This document shows positions 31,112 to 41,345 of a DNA stretch of 64,000 nucleotides, one piece after another. The stretch's first letter is position 1. Each line of letters opens with the position of its first letter. Source of the DNA: an uncultured Anaeroplasmataceae bacterium. GTDB taxonomy: Bacteria > Bacillota_I > Bacilli_A > Acholeplasmatales > Anaeroplasmataceae. The DNA is taken from NCBI GenBank assembly GCA_949840955.1, contig CATKXV010000008.1:56007-120006 (forward strand), given 5' to 3'. The notes under the pieces are model-generated. The model was not told where the DNA came from and ran no database searches. It was given only the letters and a program-made list of their open reading frames with translations. The translations under genes were made by a program, and so were the position numbers.

Positions 31112-34100
31112 ATGAAAAAGCTTTTTAAATTCATAACAGCATTAATGCTAGCAGCATTACTATTTTGTTTTGCTGGAAATCTATCATTAAATGATATAAA
31201 TGAGGAGAATAGAGCGACTGTATTAACCAGTGCTCCCCTAAATGAGCGTGCAGTTGCTACTCAGATTGAGGCTATTCGTTCGATTAAAGTAACAGCGAAT
31301 AATTATGAACAAAGCCAAACGGAGTTTGATAAAAAGCTTCCGACAAATTATTTGTTCTCTAATTTCCCTTATGCGAGTAGTGCCTATAAATTAAATATTG
31401 AGTTTGTTGATCCTACCTCTATAACGTCTGTGGAAATCACTCATAATAACATAACCGTTCCCAATTTACCTACCGATTATACTGATTTTTCTTTAGACCT
31501 ATATCATGATGTGTCTCAGATAACAACTGTTTCTACGTATGGGGATTTTTATGTGGATAAGCTCTTTTTGAATGTAAACGGAGAAAAAGCTTATATATCC
31601 ATATTAAAGCTTTTACCAGAGGACAATCAAGAATTAGGTACGATTCAAATTACAGCAGTTAGAGGTACAGAAGAGGTTGTTTTATGTGATTCCTTTGGAA
31701 CCTCTACATTAAACATTCAGTATCCTGATGGCTTAGATAAATTACCTGTTACATTTGATTCTATTCGATTAGCTGCTACTCCGAAATCCTCCAAATCTAC
31801 GGTGGAGATCCGTGTGAATAATATAATAAAAAGTGAACATCACTTTTGTTCTGATCCGTCCGATAAAACCTTGCTAGAAGCAAGTATATCTAATGAACAA
31901 AAGCTCAGTATAAGTGTAAAAGTGAGATCTGAAGCTGGAAATACGAAAGCCTATACAGGTACGATAACTAGAGGAACTGCTGATACAAATACGGAGTTTC
32001 AGATTGAGGATGAAAAGTACACGTATATTGACCCTAGTGGTAATGAAAAAGAAGTACCCTTTGAGTTGAAAATATTGACGAGAACCAATTCGGAAGGCGA
32101 AACAGAAATTGTTAATATTACAAATGCAGATAGCTTAATGAAATTTTCTACCATTAAGGCTTCTTTTAGAATTGTTCCTGCATCTTCTACAACAAAAATT
32201 TATATTCAAGGTGAGGAGTATACAAACATTCCTTTTGAAATAGATATTAAAAATGAAATGTCTTCTTTGACAAGACGTCTTAAGCTGACGGTTCGATCCC
32301 AAAAGCAACAAATATTGAGACCGGATAATACACTTGCAGGAGATTTTGAAACCAATATTGATTTAACCTCAAGTGGTCCTGAAAGAGATAAAACAATTCA
32401 TGAATTGGCTTTAAAGCATTTTGAGAAGGATGATGTCATCAGCAACCTATCCAATACAACCTTTGATGAGGATTTAAGAACATATACATTTATACTTAAG
32501 AAAAGCCTATGTGGAGAATCCTTCCGTTTTTCTATCACATTAGATGGAGAATATACGAAAGCCTATTTATCCACAACAGATCATGAGAATGTTATGAAGG
32601 ATGAGGGAAATTTATATCACCCAGACAAAGTATGGTCTATTGGAAATCCGATATATATTTATGTATTAAGTCAAAGTGGTGGCTCTGACTGGTTTAAATA
32701 TACGGTAAATACAGAATTTGCAGATGAAAGATCAGAAGAAAATGGAATTGAAAATATTCTCTTTAAGCATGGAGAAGAGGAAGTCGAGCTTCATTTTAAT
32801 GAAGGAATCTTAGAATATCCAAATTTTTCATTCCCTTATTCTGTGAAAACATTGACTGTAGAAATTACCTTAAAGGATGCAACAGAAACCTTAGTTAATG
32901 CTTCTAATTTCATATTTGCTGAGGTTAATGGTGATGTAAAGGTTGTTGTTACCCTTCAGCTTTCTGAAGGTGAAAATGTTTTTTACATTCAAGCCAGATC
33001 AGAAAAGGAAATTGCAGGATCTCTATATCAATTTCGGTTTACAAGACTTGAAGGAAATCAAGAAAATGATATAACCTCCCTTACAATTAATGGGATAGAT
33101 TGTAGTAGCCAAGATCAAGTAGGAACACATTATGATAAAGCCTTTTCTAAGGAAAATTTAAGCTTTTCTTATTATATGCAAAGAGGAACAAATGATGTTC
33201 TTTTTGAGATTACTACCTCAGCTGATTCTATTTTTACTATAAGTAATGCCACAAGAGGAAATAGCTTTAGAGTAGAGGATGGCACGTATCAAGAGTTTCA
33301 TATTCAGGTTCAATCCGAAAAGGAAATTGTTGATGGAGCTTTAGGAAAAGAGTATACCATAAGAGTTTATGTTGCCGATCAGGAAAACAAATTAGATGAT
33401 TTAAAGATTTATACGGATGAAACAAAAGCAACGGAAGTACTAGATCAAAAGGATAAGCATTTCATTTTCAATAAGAATAATAGCATTCAAACGAAATTTG
33501 ATATCAAATTTAAGACTAAGAAGGGCTATTTCTTACCAGTAAAGGCTGACTTTAATGGTAAAGTAAGCTTAAATCAAAATGAATTAGATTTTAGTAGCCC
33601 CTATGGTGTGGAATTTTCTACTGGAAGAAATTCATTGAAATTTGAAGTCTTATCTGAATTAGCTTGTTTGGCTGATGGTGATGAAAATATAACAGCTAAG
33701 CCTCAAAATTACACATTAACTGTAGAAAGAGCCTATGGGAAAACGATCGCTGAACTAGCAGAGCTTTCTATTCAAATTGATGGAACAGAAGTGAAGTTTA
33801 CAAACAATGGAACAGAAATTGAATTCCAAGAGGAAATTGCTGGTCCATATACAGCTGAATATGTATCTAAGGATGCCAATGAATTAACAATTACAGCTAT
33901 TCCTAAGGATGCTGATGCAACGATTCAAGAGGATTTAACTCAAGCAATTAATTTGACTGGCGATAACTTCAAGCAAGAGTTTACCATTACTGTACTTGCA
34001 GAGGATGGAGTTACGGATAAGGTTTATCGAATTGTTTTATGGAGAACGAGAGCTGATGCAAGTGAGGATAATGATATTGATGATTTTACAGCACATTTAG

Positions 34101-37100
34101 ATTCTGCTCCTTCCTTGGATATCTTAAATCCTAAATTCAATAAGGAAACCTCTCGATATGAAATAGAAGTTCCATATAATGATGAGGTATCTGTGTTTAT
34201 TAAAAAGGATGAGCATGCTGTATTATATGTATATGATGGAACCTCTGCCGTTCCTGAGGAAGGACAAAATGGTCGATATCGAATTCCACATCAGGATACC
34301 AATACAGAAAAAACATATATCATTTATGCTGTTTCTGAGGTTGGAATCAAGGGAAAAGAATATTCTGTTACAGTCAAAAAGAATCCAGATATGGATGCGA
34401 CCTTAAAGGAACTCCTTGTGGATGGGAATGCAGTAGATGGCTTTACACCAGGAATGGAGGGCGCTAGCTTTACCTATCTTGCAGGTGATTTGGATAGTGT
34501 TACTATAACAGCTACTCCGAATAACGCAAAAGCATCTATTACCAATCTAAATAATCCATATACCTTACATGTAGGAGATAATGAAATTGAAATTATCGTT
34601 TTAGCAGAGGATGAAACAACAACTCAAACCTATACCATCGTTGTGGTTAAGGATGCACCTGCGGTATTAGATGGATTAGAGGCTTCTGCTGAAGAAGGGA
34701 TAAATCTTTTAACACCTTCCTTTGAACCGAATACCTTTACAGGCTATGCTGTCCAAATAAAATATGCAAATCAATATGTGATTTTCACCTGTAGAACGGA
34801 ATATAACACTTGCAAAGTGATAGATTCTAAGGGAATAGAATATGTAAGTGATACGGAAGAAATTAAAGTAGAGAATATAGAGGTTGGAACAAGCCAATAC
34901 CGTATTGAAGTATCTACTAGAAGTGGGGTAAAGCAATACTATGATGTTGAAATAACCAAGGAAGCAGCTAGTACGGATGCTTCTTTAAGTGAATTTTTCA
35001 TAAATGGTGAAGCCGTTTCAGGCTTTACATCTGGTATGACGGGTGGAGAATTTGAGGTATTCATTAAGGATGCGGATACTGTTACTTTATCTGGTACGTT
35101 AACGGACGTGAATGCCTCCATTACTACCAATCCTTGTGAAACTCCTACTGATGCTGTTGTTGGAGAAAATACATTTGTTTTCATCACTACAGCTGAAGAT
35201 GGCATAACGACATGTGAATATACAGTTAAAGCCATTAAGGATGCGCCAAAGACATTGGATGATTTATCATTAAAATTAGATAGTGAGGAAAAAATTCTTC
35301 ATTTTGATTCAAAGAATTTTAAATATTCTATATTCCTAGAATATGGTCAAAATTCCTTAGTATTAGCCTTTAGAAGAACCAATGAAGCGCTGACGACCCT
35401 TCAGGTTTTAGGACCAGATGGCAAGGAAATCGAAGCTACAGGGGATGAATATATTCTAGATGATATTCAGGCTGGTATTTCTACATATAAAATTCGTATC
35501 ACAGCTGTAAGTGGTGATTATCAAGATTATGATTTAGAAATAACAGGAGAAAAAGGTAGTGATATTAACACGATTCAATCCTTTGAATATTATAAAGTTC
35601 CAGGGGATAATTTAACTACCTTAGAAATCAATGCAGATGAAACAACCTATTCCTATGTCGTTGATAGATCCTCTACTACATTTGATCCAAACATCACTTT
35701 AACTGATGAAAAATCAAGCTTAACCATGCCAACAGATCGTGGATTAATTGCAGGTATAGGAAATGAGAAAGAAGTCATTGTTACAAGTCAAACGGAGCTA
35801 ATTAGAACATACAAATTTATAGTTTATCCTTGTGATACTGAATTTGCAATCCGTGATATTTTTGTTAAGGATGTTGATACGGAGGATAATTTATTAAGTG
35901 TAGATGGCACTTACATTGATTATAAAAATCATATATTGGAAATAAAGGTTCCAAGTGATACGACTTCTATGAAATTAGATGTTGAAAAGCAAAGTGAATT
36001 TTCTTATGTCTATGTAAATCAAGCGCTTTTAACAGATGATACCATTTCTTTAGTTTCAGGAGAAAACCTCTTTACTATAGCCGTATATAGCGAGTATGCG
36101 AATGCAAATTCTGAAGCAACAGAATATATATCTGAAACCGTAACATTAAAAATTACAGTTGTAGTTGATCCTGTTATAACCATAACAACAGATGGCTTAG
36201 ATAGTCAAGAGCCGATCCAAGAAACTGTAGTATATGGTGAGGATAAGAGTATATATGTAGCTAAGCAGGGATACAATATTTTATCCGTTCAAATCGATGG
36301 AGAAGCTCCAGCTGAAATTAAGGATGAGTATTGGTTTGAAAATGTAAGAGAGAATCACACGATTCATATTGTTTATGAAAAGATTACCTATACCATAACC
36401 GTTCGTGTTACTGGAAATGGTGGAGCTTATGTCAATGAACAGAAGGTTGAAGCTGAAATTACCTTCCTCTATGGAGAAACCATTAAATTTAAATTTGTTC
36501 CAGAGGAAGGCTATAAGCTGACAGAAATTAAGGTTGACAATAGAAAAGTAAATATTACAAATGAATTAAATATTGGTACAATTGATGATCATGTTTTAGA
36601 ATTAACCTTTGAAATCATTAAGTATAAAATTACTTATGAAATTGAAGGGGATGGGGAAATTTCTCCGAATATAAATGAAATAGAATATAATCAAACGGTA
36701 ACATATGTCTTTACTCCTAGTATAGGGAAGAAGATAAAAGAAGTCATAGTAGATACGGTTTCTAAGGGGGCAATTGATAGCTTCACATTAACCAATGTCA
36801 AGGAAGAGCATACGATTCGTGTTATCTTTGAGGACCAAAAATTTTGGGTAACCCTGGATAAGCAGGGCTTAGGTGAAATAGATCCTGCAACTAATGTAGA
36901 ATATGTGTATGGGGCAACTCCAACCTATCGCTTTACACCAGAGGAGGGCTATCATGTTGGTTCTATTTTAGTAAATGGTGTTGCGTTAGGGGAAGAGGAA
37001 TTAGCCTCTGCTATAGAAAATGGGTATACCTTTGAAGGGATAACAGAAGAAATTACGTTAACCGTTGTATTTGAAATTAATCAGTATAAAATAGAAGTTC

Positions 37101-40100
37101 AGAATGCTGAGAATGGAACGATATCTGCACCACAAGAATCTTATACCCATGGAGATACAGCAAGCTTTAGCATAGAGCCGAATGAGGGCTTCCATATTCT
37201 TGAAATCAAAATCGATGGCATAAGTATAGATTTGAGTGGGTATAGTGAAGCAGAATTAAAGCAAGGGATTACCTATACCATTTCAAATATTACAAAGGAT
37301 TATACCATTGAGGTTCTATTTGATGGAGATAATACAACCTATAAGATTTATCACAGATTCCAAAAGCTAGGGGAAACGGGGTATGGTGAAAAAGAATTTG
37401 TTGAAGAAAAAACAGCAAAGGTTAATGAAGAAATCACTGTAAAGCCACAGGTGATTCCTGGCTTTGAAGCAGAGCCTGTTTTACCATTTCATTGTTTACC
37501 AAATGGGGAATCTGAGCTTGTAATTTCCTATTATCGTTTAAAGTTTGAAATTTCCTATGAAGAAAATCCCGGAATTAAATCTGTAACTGGCTTTGGAAGC
37601 TTTGAGTATGAGGCTGATGTAGAAATATTTGTAGAGCTGAATTTTGGATATCATTTTAGTGGCTTTAAAAGCAGCAACGAGGCATTGATAGGTAGCAGTA
37701 CTACAAATCCATATTCCTTTAAGGTTCCTGCTGGAAATGTAAAATTTAATGTAGATTTAATTCGTTATAATACCATTCAAATCAAAGAAACGAAAAATGG
37801 TATTATGGATATTGAGCCAGGAATATATGAATATCAAAAGGGCGAGAATTTAACCATTCATTTTAGACCATATGAAGGATATGTTTTAAAGAGTATCATT
37901 GTCGATGGTGTTGCATTACCTGATTATGAAGATACGCTGTATACCTTTGAAAATATAAATACGAACCATACCTTTGAATTGGTATTTGAGCAGATTACAT
38001 TTACTTTAACGGTTACCATTCATGGTACAACTGCTACCTTTGAAGAGGAGCATGCTATCCCTTATGGAACGAAATATGTATATACTGTAGTTCCTATTGA
38101 AGGATATGATTTAGGAAGTATTTATGTTGATGGTGTATATGTGTCTAATGGAAATACAACCTTTGAATTTGAAGAGGTAAAAGAGGATCACAATATTGAA
38201 GTTAACATCAGTCAGATTGTTTACACCATTGGTGTGACAATCAAGGGAGAAGGGCGCGTGAGTCCTGCTGGCGATAATCTTGTTACTCATGGTTCTGATC
38301 GAGTATTAACCTTTATACCAGAAACGGGATATTATATAAAGGATGTTAAAATTGATAACAGATCTTACGGTTCTATTTCGACATATACCTTTACTCGTGT
38401 AACCTTTGATCATAGAGTAGAGGTAGAGTTTGAGCAGATTATGTTTAGAATTCATATTCAAGCTCCTGTAAATGGTCGTATAGATTATGATGGTAGTCTA
38501 GAATTGCCATATGCCTCAAATCAAGAATTACGCTTTATTCCGAATGAAGGCTATAAAATAAAGGACGTATTCATTAATGATCGAAGTGTGGGGGCATTAG
38601 ATCGGTATACCTTTATCAATCTTCAAGAGGATCAAAATGTTGTTGTCGAATTTGAAGAAATTACCTATACAATTGAGGTAAGCATTAATGGTAAAGGAAG
38701 TGTTACCCCAGATATTGTCAATATTGTCGGGTATCATCAAGATATTTCCTTCACCTTTATACCAGAATTAGGATATAAAGTTTCTAGATTAGCCATTGAT
38801 GGTGAGGTTATTGATCCTGCCTATGAATATGCTTTTGAGGATGTTTTGAGCAATCATTTAATTAATGTTGAATTTGATCCAATTTTGTATACCATAACCA
38901 TTGATTCAAAGGGTGTAGGAACCTTCAATTCTGATTTGGTAACAGAGGTTTTATATAATGCAAATAAGGACATTATATTTACAACAGATCAGGGTCATAG
39001 AATAAAAACATTAGAATTAGATGGAACACCTGTCGTTGGTACGAATAAAATTTCACTAAGGGAAATCAAAGAAGATCATACAATCGTGGTTGAATTTGAG
39101 GAAATCTATTTTACGATTACAGTAACGAATGTGATTGGGAATGGAACAGTGACACCTGGAGATAGTATTGAGGTTCCTTATGGTGATAATAAAAACTATT
39201 CCTTTACACCAGATGATGGATATAAGATTAAAGAAATCAAAATTGATGGTAAGGCAATTGAAATCGTAAATTCTTATATGTTCTATAATGTTACAGAGAA
39301 TCATACGGTTTCAGTAGAGTTTGAAAAAATGCTCCATACCATTCATGTCATTTGTGGTGCTGGTGGTACAACAACGCTTCCAGAGGAAAATATCCTAGAG
39401 CACAGATCTGAATTGATGTGTAGATTTACACCTGATCCAGGCTTCCGTGTTCAGGAGGTTCTTGTTGATGGTAAGAGTGTTGGCTCAATGGAATCCTATT
39501 TCTTTGGAAATGTATCTACAGATCATACCATAGAGGTTGTGTTTGAGGAAATATTATTTGGATTTACTATATATTTTGGTCCTGAGGGCACAGTTACCTA
39601 TCCTACAGAGGAGGGACCTGTAAAGCCATCAGATACAGTATATGTACGCTCTGGAACAGATTTTGTTTTACATATAGAAGCGAAGGAAAAGTATGTTCCA
39701 AAGATCATGATTAATGGTGAAAAGGTTGATTCTACAAATGAATTAAAGTTCAATGCCGTAGATAAGGATTACTTTATCCAAGTAGAATTTGTTGAAATGA
39801 TTCATTTAGATATTTCAAAAGAGGGAAATGGAACAGTGCCTGAATCGACCTCCTATGAATGGCGTACACCAGTTACCTTAGTATTTAAGCCTGAGGTAGG
39901 ACATAAGGTAAAGGAAGTCCTTGTTGATGGGAAAAGCGTAGGAAGTGTAGAAGACTATACCTTCCCAACCTTAGTTGTAGATCATACCGTAAAAGTTATA
40001 TTTGAGCCAATTCAGTATAAGGTTTCTTATAAGCTTTATGGAAAAGGAACCGTCAGTGGAAATGTTGATTTAGATACGATTACCTATGGCGAATCCTGCG

Positions 40101-40363
40101 AGATTACGATTACCCCAGAGGATGGCTGGCAAGTATCCATTGTCTTTGTGGATGGAGAAGAGGTTAAAATGAAGGATGGTAAGGTTACTGTCCAAAATGT
40201 CAAGGATGATGTTGAACTGGTAGTCTACATCTCTGAAATTCCAGTGAAAGCTATTCCTTTATGGATATTTATCGTCCTTGGTGTTATCATATTGATTCTT
40301 TTAATTCTATTAATTGTCGTAAGTATTTGGAATAGAAAGAGAAAAGATCGATATCGCTATTAG
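31112..40363 (+). CDS. Membrane-anchored surface protein (3,083 aa): cadherin-like modules plus InlB-B/bacterial repeats
   Basis: A signal peptide (~1-25) is followed by cadherin-like beta-sandwich modules up to ~1690. Residues ~1690-3040 hold about 17 units of the InlB B-repeat/'bacterial repeat' kind, each ~70 residues and ending like 'EDHTIVVEFEEIYFTITV'. The run is interrupted near ~2070 by a MucBP-like YKIYHRF segment. A transmembrane helix (PLWIFIVLGVIILILLILLIVVS) and basic tail (WNRKRKDRYRY) finish the protein, with no LPXTG. The N-terminal half aligns by eye with residues from ~545 onward of the 2,634-aa protein (compare LGTIQITA with LGTVQIVA and DERSEENGIENI with DERSTENGIQNV), so the two are paralogues. 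This copy lacks the other's unique N-terminal region. GGAGTGAT precedes the ATG; a bidirectional terminator follows. Confidence 0.9.
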   Translation: MKKLFKFITALMLAALLFCFAGNLSLNDINEENRATVLTSAPLNERAVATQIEAIRSIKVTANNYEQSQTEFDKKLPTNYLFSNFPYASSAYKLNIEFVDPTSITSVEITHNNITVPNLPTDYTDFSLDLYHDVSQITTVSTYGDFYVDKLFLNVNGEKAYISILKLLPEDNQELGTIQITAVRGTEEVVLCDSFGTSTLNIQYPDGLDKLPVTFDSIRLAATPKSSKSTVEIRVNNIIKSEHHFCSDPSDKTLLEASISNEQKLSISVKVRSEAGNTKAYTGTITRGTADTNTEFQIEDEKYTYIDPSGNEKEVPFELKILTRTNSEGETEIVNITNADSLMKFSTIKASFRIVPASSTTKIYIQGEEYTNIPFEIDIKNEMSSLTRRLKLTVRSQKQQILRPDNTLAGDFETNIDLTSSGPERDKTIHELALKHFEKDDVISNLSNTTFDEDLRTYTFILKKSLCGESFRFSITLDGEYTKAYLSTTDHENVMKDEGNLYHPDKVWSIGNPIYIYVLSQSGGSDWFKYTVNTEFADERSEENGIENILFKHGEEEVELHFNEGILEYPNFSFPYSVKTLTVEITLKDATETLVNASNFIFAEVNGDVKVVVTLQLSEGENVFYIQARSEKEIAGSLYQFRFTRLEGNQENDITSLTINGIDCSSQDQVGTHYDKAFSKENLSFSYYMQRGTNDVLFEITTSADSIFTISNATRGNSFRVEDGTYQEFHIQVQSEKEIVDGALGKEYTIRVYVADQENKLDDLKIYTDETKATEVLDQKDKHFIFNKNNSIQTKFDIKFKTKKGYFLPVKADFNGKVSLNQNELDFSSPYGVEFSTGRNSLKFEVLSELACLADGDENITAKPQNYTLTVERAYGKTIAELAELSIQIDGTEVKFTNNGTEIEFQEEIAGPYTAEYVSKDANELTITAIPKDADATIQEDLTQAINLTGDNFKQEFTITVLAEDGVTDKVYRIVLWRTRADASEDNDIDDFTAHLDSAPSLDILNPKFNKETSRYEIEVPYNDEVSVFIKKDEHAVLYVYDGTSAVPEEGQNGRYRIPHQDTNTEKTYIIYAVSEVGIKGKEYSVTVKKNPDMDATLKELLVDGNAVDGFTPGMEGASFTYLAGDLDSVTITATPNNAKASITNLNNPYTLHVGDNEIEIIVLAEDETTTQTYTIVVVKDAPAVLDGLEASAEEGINLLTPSFEPNTFTGYAVQIKYANQYVIFTCRTEYNTCKVIDSKGIEYVSDTEEIKVENIEVGTSQYRIEVSTRSGVKQYYDVEITKEAASTDASLSEFFINGEAVSGFTSGMTGGEFEVFIKDADTVTLSGTLTDVNASITTNPCETPTDAVVGENTFVFITTAEDGITTCEYTVKAIKDAPKTLDDLSLKLDSEEKILHFDSKNFKYSIFLEYGQNSLVLAFRRTNEALTTLQVLGPDGKEIEATGDEYILDDIQAGISTYKIRITAVSGDYQDYDLEITGEKGSDINTIQSFEYYKVPGDNLTTLEINADETTYSYVVDRSSTTFDPNITLTDEKSSLTMPTDRGLIAGIGNEKEVIVTSQTELIRTYKFIVYPCDTEFAIRDIFVKDVDTEDNLLSVDGTYIDYKNHILEIKVPSDTTSMKLDVEKQSEFSYVYVNQALLTDDTISLVSGENLFTIAVYSEYANANSEATEYISETVTLKITVVVDPVITITTDGLDSQEPIQETVVYGEDKSIYVAKQGYNILSVQIDGEAPAEIKDEYWFENVRENHTIHIVYEKITYTITVRVTGNGGAYVNEQKVEAEITFLYGETIKFKFVPEEGYKLTEIKVDNRKVNITNELNIGTIDDHVLELTFEIIKYKITYEIEGDGEISPNINEIEYNQTVTYVFTPSIGKKIKEVIVDTVSKGAIDSFTLTNVKEEHTIRVIFEDQKFWVTLDKQGLGEIDPATNVEYVYGATPTYRFTPEEGYHVGSILVNGVALGEEELASAIENGYTFEGITEEITLTVVFEINQYKIEVQNAENGTISAPQESYTHGDTASFSIEPNEGFHILEIKIDGISIDLSGYSEAELKQGITYTISNITKDYTIEVLFDGDNTTYKIYHRFQKLGETGYGEKEFVEEKTAKVNEEITVKPQVIPGFEAEPVLPFHCLPNGESELVISYYRLKFEISYEENPGIKSVTGFGSFEYEADVEIFVELNFGYHFSGFKSSNEALIGSSTTNPYSFKVPAGNVKFNVDLIRYNTIQIKETKNGIMDIEPGIYEYQKGENLTIHFRPYEGYVLKSIIVDGVALPDYEDTLYTFENINTNHTFELVFEQITFTLTVTIHGTTATFEEEHAIPYGTKYVYTVVPIEGYDLGSIYVDGVYVSNGNTTFEFEEVKEDHNIEVNISQIVYTIGVTIKGEGRVSPAGDNLVTHGSDRVLTFIPETGYYIKDVKIDNRSYGSISTYTFTRVTFDHRVEVEFEQIMFRIHIQAPVNGRIDYDGSLELPYASNQELRFIPNEGYKIKDVFINDRSVGALDRYTFINLQEDQNVVVEFEEITYTIEVSINGKGSVTPDIVNIVGYHQDISFTFIPELGYKVSRLAIDGEVIDPAYEYAFEDVLSNHLINVEFDPILYTITIDSKGVGTFNSDLVTEVLYNANKDIIFTTDQGHRIKTLELDGTPVVGTNKISLREIKEDHTIVVEFEEIYFTITVTNVIGNGTVTPGDSIEVPYGDNKNYSFTPDDGYKIKEIKIDGKAIEIVNSYMFYNVTENHTVSVEFEKMLHTIHVICGAGGTTTLPEENILEHRSELMCRFTPDPGFRVQEVLVDGKSVGSMESYFFGNVSTDHTIEVVFEEILFGFTIYFGPEGTVTYPTEEGPVKPSDTVYVRSGTDFVLHIEAKEKYVPKIMINGEKVDSTNELKFNAVDKDYFIQVEFVEMIHLDISKEGNGTVPESTSYEWRTPVTLVFKPEVGHKVKEVLVDGKSVGSVEDYTFPTLVVDHTVKVIFEPIQYKVSYKLYGKGTVSGNVDLDTITYGESCEITITPEDGWQVSIVFVDGEEVKMKDGKVTVQNVKDDVELVVYISEIPVKAIPLWIFIVLGVIILILLILLIVVSIWNRKRKDRYRY

Positions 40364-40374
40364 AATTTCATAAT

Positions 40375-40408
40375 AAAAAAAGATACTACATTTCTGTGGT
40401 ATCTTTTT
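40375..40408. terminator. Bidirectional terminator between convergent genes
   Basis: AAAAAAGATACTACA and TGTGGTATCTTTTT form a stem (one G-U pair) with a TTTC loop. The A-rich and T-rich flanks let it serve both the giant surface gene (+) and the LysR gene (-), whose stop codon lies in the stem. Confidence 0.85.
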
Positions 40409-41255
40409 CATTTTTAAAATCGATGAACCATTGGATTCCCTTTTTTAGCTTTTCATTTTTTCTTGTAATCATACCTAGACAGGTGGTTAATTCCTTCTCC
40501 TTTAAAATGGCTGTATTCAAATGGAGATAGGAAAAGGTTTGATAGGCACTTTTTGGAACTAAAGCATATCCTAGTCCCGTGGAAGCAAGAAGAATAGAGG
40601 TCTTGGCATCATCTACCTCAGCGATAATATTTAGTTCAGCATTTGAGCTTTGAAAAAGCCTTCCGATAATTTCTTTAAACCTTCGATAAAGGATTAAAGG
40701 CTTTTTTGATAATTCTTGAATCGTAAGAGTCTCCTTATCTAGCTTTAATTTATGTACAATAATCATAGGCTCCTGATCAAAGAATTTGGTGGAAAAATTT
40801 TGATCCTCAAAGGGAGTCCGTACAATGGCTAAATCAATAATTCTTTGATTCAATAGCTCAATCAATTGATATGTATTTGCCTCCTGTATATTAAACCGAA
40901 CCTTTGGATATTTCATATGAAATTGCTGTATGGTTTTATTATAAAGAAAATCTGTAGAAGAAGAGACAATCCCAAGATTTAGGGTAATCTCATTTTTCAT
41001 TTCCAAATCATGAATTTCCTTATAGGTATTGGCTGTCAGCTCTAAAATAGAGCAGGCTCTTTCATATAGAAGTCTCCCTGTATTTGTGAGCTCAATTCTT
41101 TTTCCCCGAATAAAAAGTGTTGTTTTTAGCTCCTCCTCTAGCAGATGCATCATTCTAGAAAGAGGTGGCTGAGCCATATTGAGCTTTCCTGAGGCTCTGA
41201 GGATTGAGCCTTCTTCAACAACTGCCTTAAAGCATTCTAGCTGTCTTAAATCCAT
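40386..41255 (-). CDS. LysR-family transcriptional regulator
   Basis: The product begins MDLRQLECFKAVVEEGS, the standard LysR N-terminal helix-turn-helix opening, with 'AQPPLSRMMHLLEEEL' as the recognition segment, followed by a LysR substrate-binding domain (~90-285). I place the start at the internal Met (41255) rather than the ORF-track start at 41276, because GGAGG lies 5 bases upstream of it and the family starts there; no ribosome binding site precedes 41276. The 289-residue length fits the family. It is divergent from an ABC exporter across a ~90-bp gap with repeated GTATAC sites, the usual layout for a LysR protein regulating itself and its neighbour. The effector is unknown. Confidence 0.93.
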   Translation of the reverse strand: MDLRQLECFKAVVEEGSILRASGKLNMAQPPLSRMMHLLEEELKTTLFIRGKRIELTNTGRLLYERACSILELTANTYKEIHDLEMKNEITLNLGIVSSSTDFLYNKTIQQFHMKYPKVRFNIQEANTYQLIELLNQRIIDLAIVRTPFEDQNFSTKFFDQEPMIIVHKLKLDKETLTIQELSKKPLILYRRFKEIIGRLFQSSNAELNIIAEVDDAKTSILLASTGLGYALVPKSAYQTFSYLHLNTAILKEKELTTCLGMITRKNEKLKKGIQWFIDFKNEKDTTEM

Positions 41256-41268
41256 ATATACCTCCATA

Positions 41269-41305
41269 GTATACATTAGTAATAAAATTTGTATATTAAG
41301 TATAC
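41269..41305. promoter_or_regulatory. Operator-like repeats between lysR-type gene and ABC exporter
   Basis: The motif AGTATACA occurs twice (GTATAC at 41269-41274 and 41300-41305), spaced 31 bp or three helical turns. The right copy is part of a perfect inverted repeat GTATA-TTAAG-TATAC (41291-41305). One face of the DNA could bind a LysR tetramer; the binding protein is inferred from position. Confidence 0.55.
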
Positions 41306-41323
41306 ACTAATTTGTGCTATAAT
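41296..41323 (+). promoter_or_regulatory. Candidate promoter of the ABC exporter operon
   Basis: A perfect TATAAT lies at 41318-41323, with a weak -35 (TTAAGT at 41296, 16-bp spacer), as is common for activator-dependent promoters. It faces and overlaps the LysR promoter. Confidence 0.5.
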
Positions 41324-41327
41324 ACAA
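41299..41327 (-). promoter_or_regulatory. Candidate promoter of the LysR gene
   Basis: On the minus strand TTGTAT and TATACT are separated by 17 bp. The -10 lies in the right GTATAC palindrome and the -35 overlaps the -10 of the divergent ABC promoter. Confidence 0.5.
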
Positions 41328-41345
41328 TAGGAAATGGGTGAGAGA

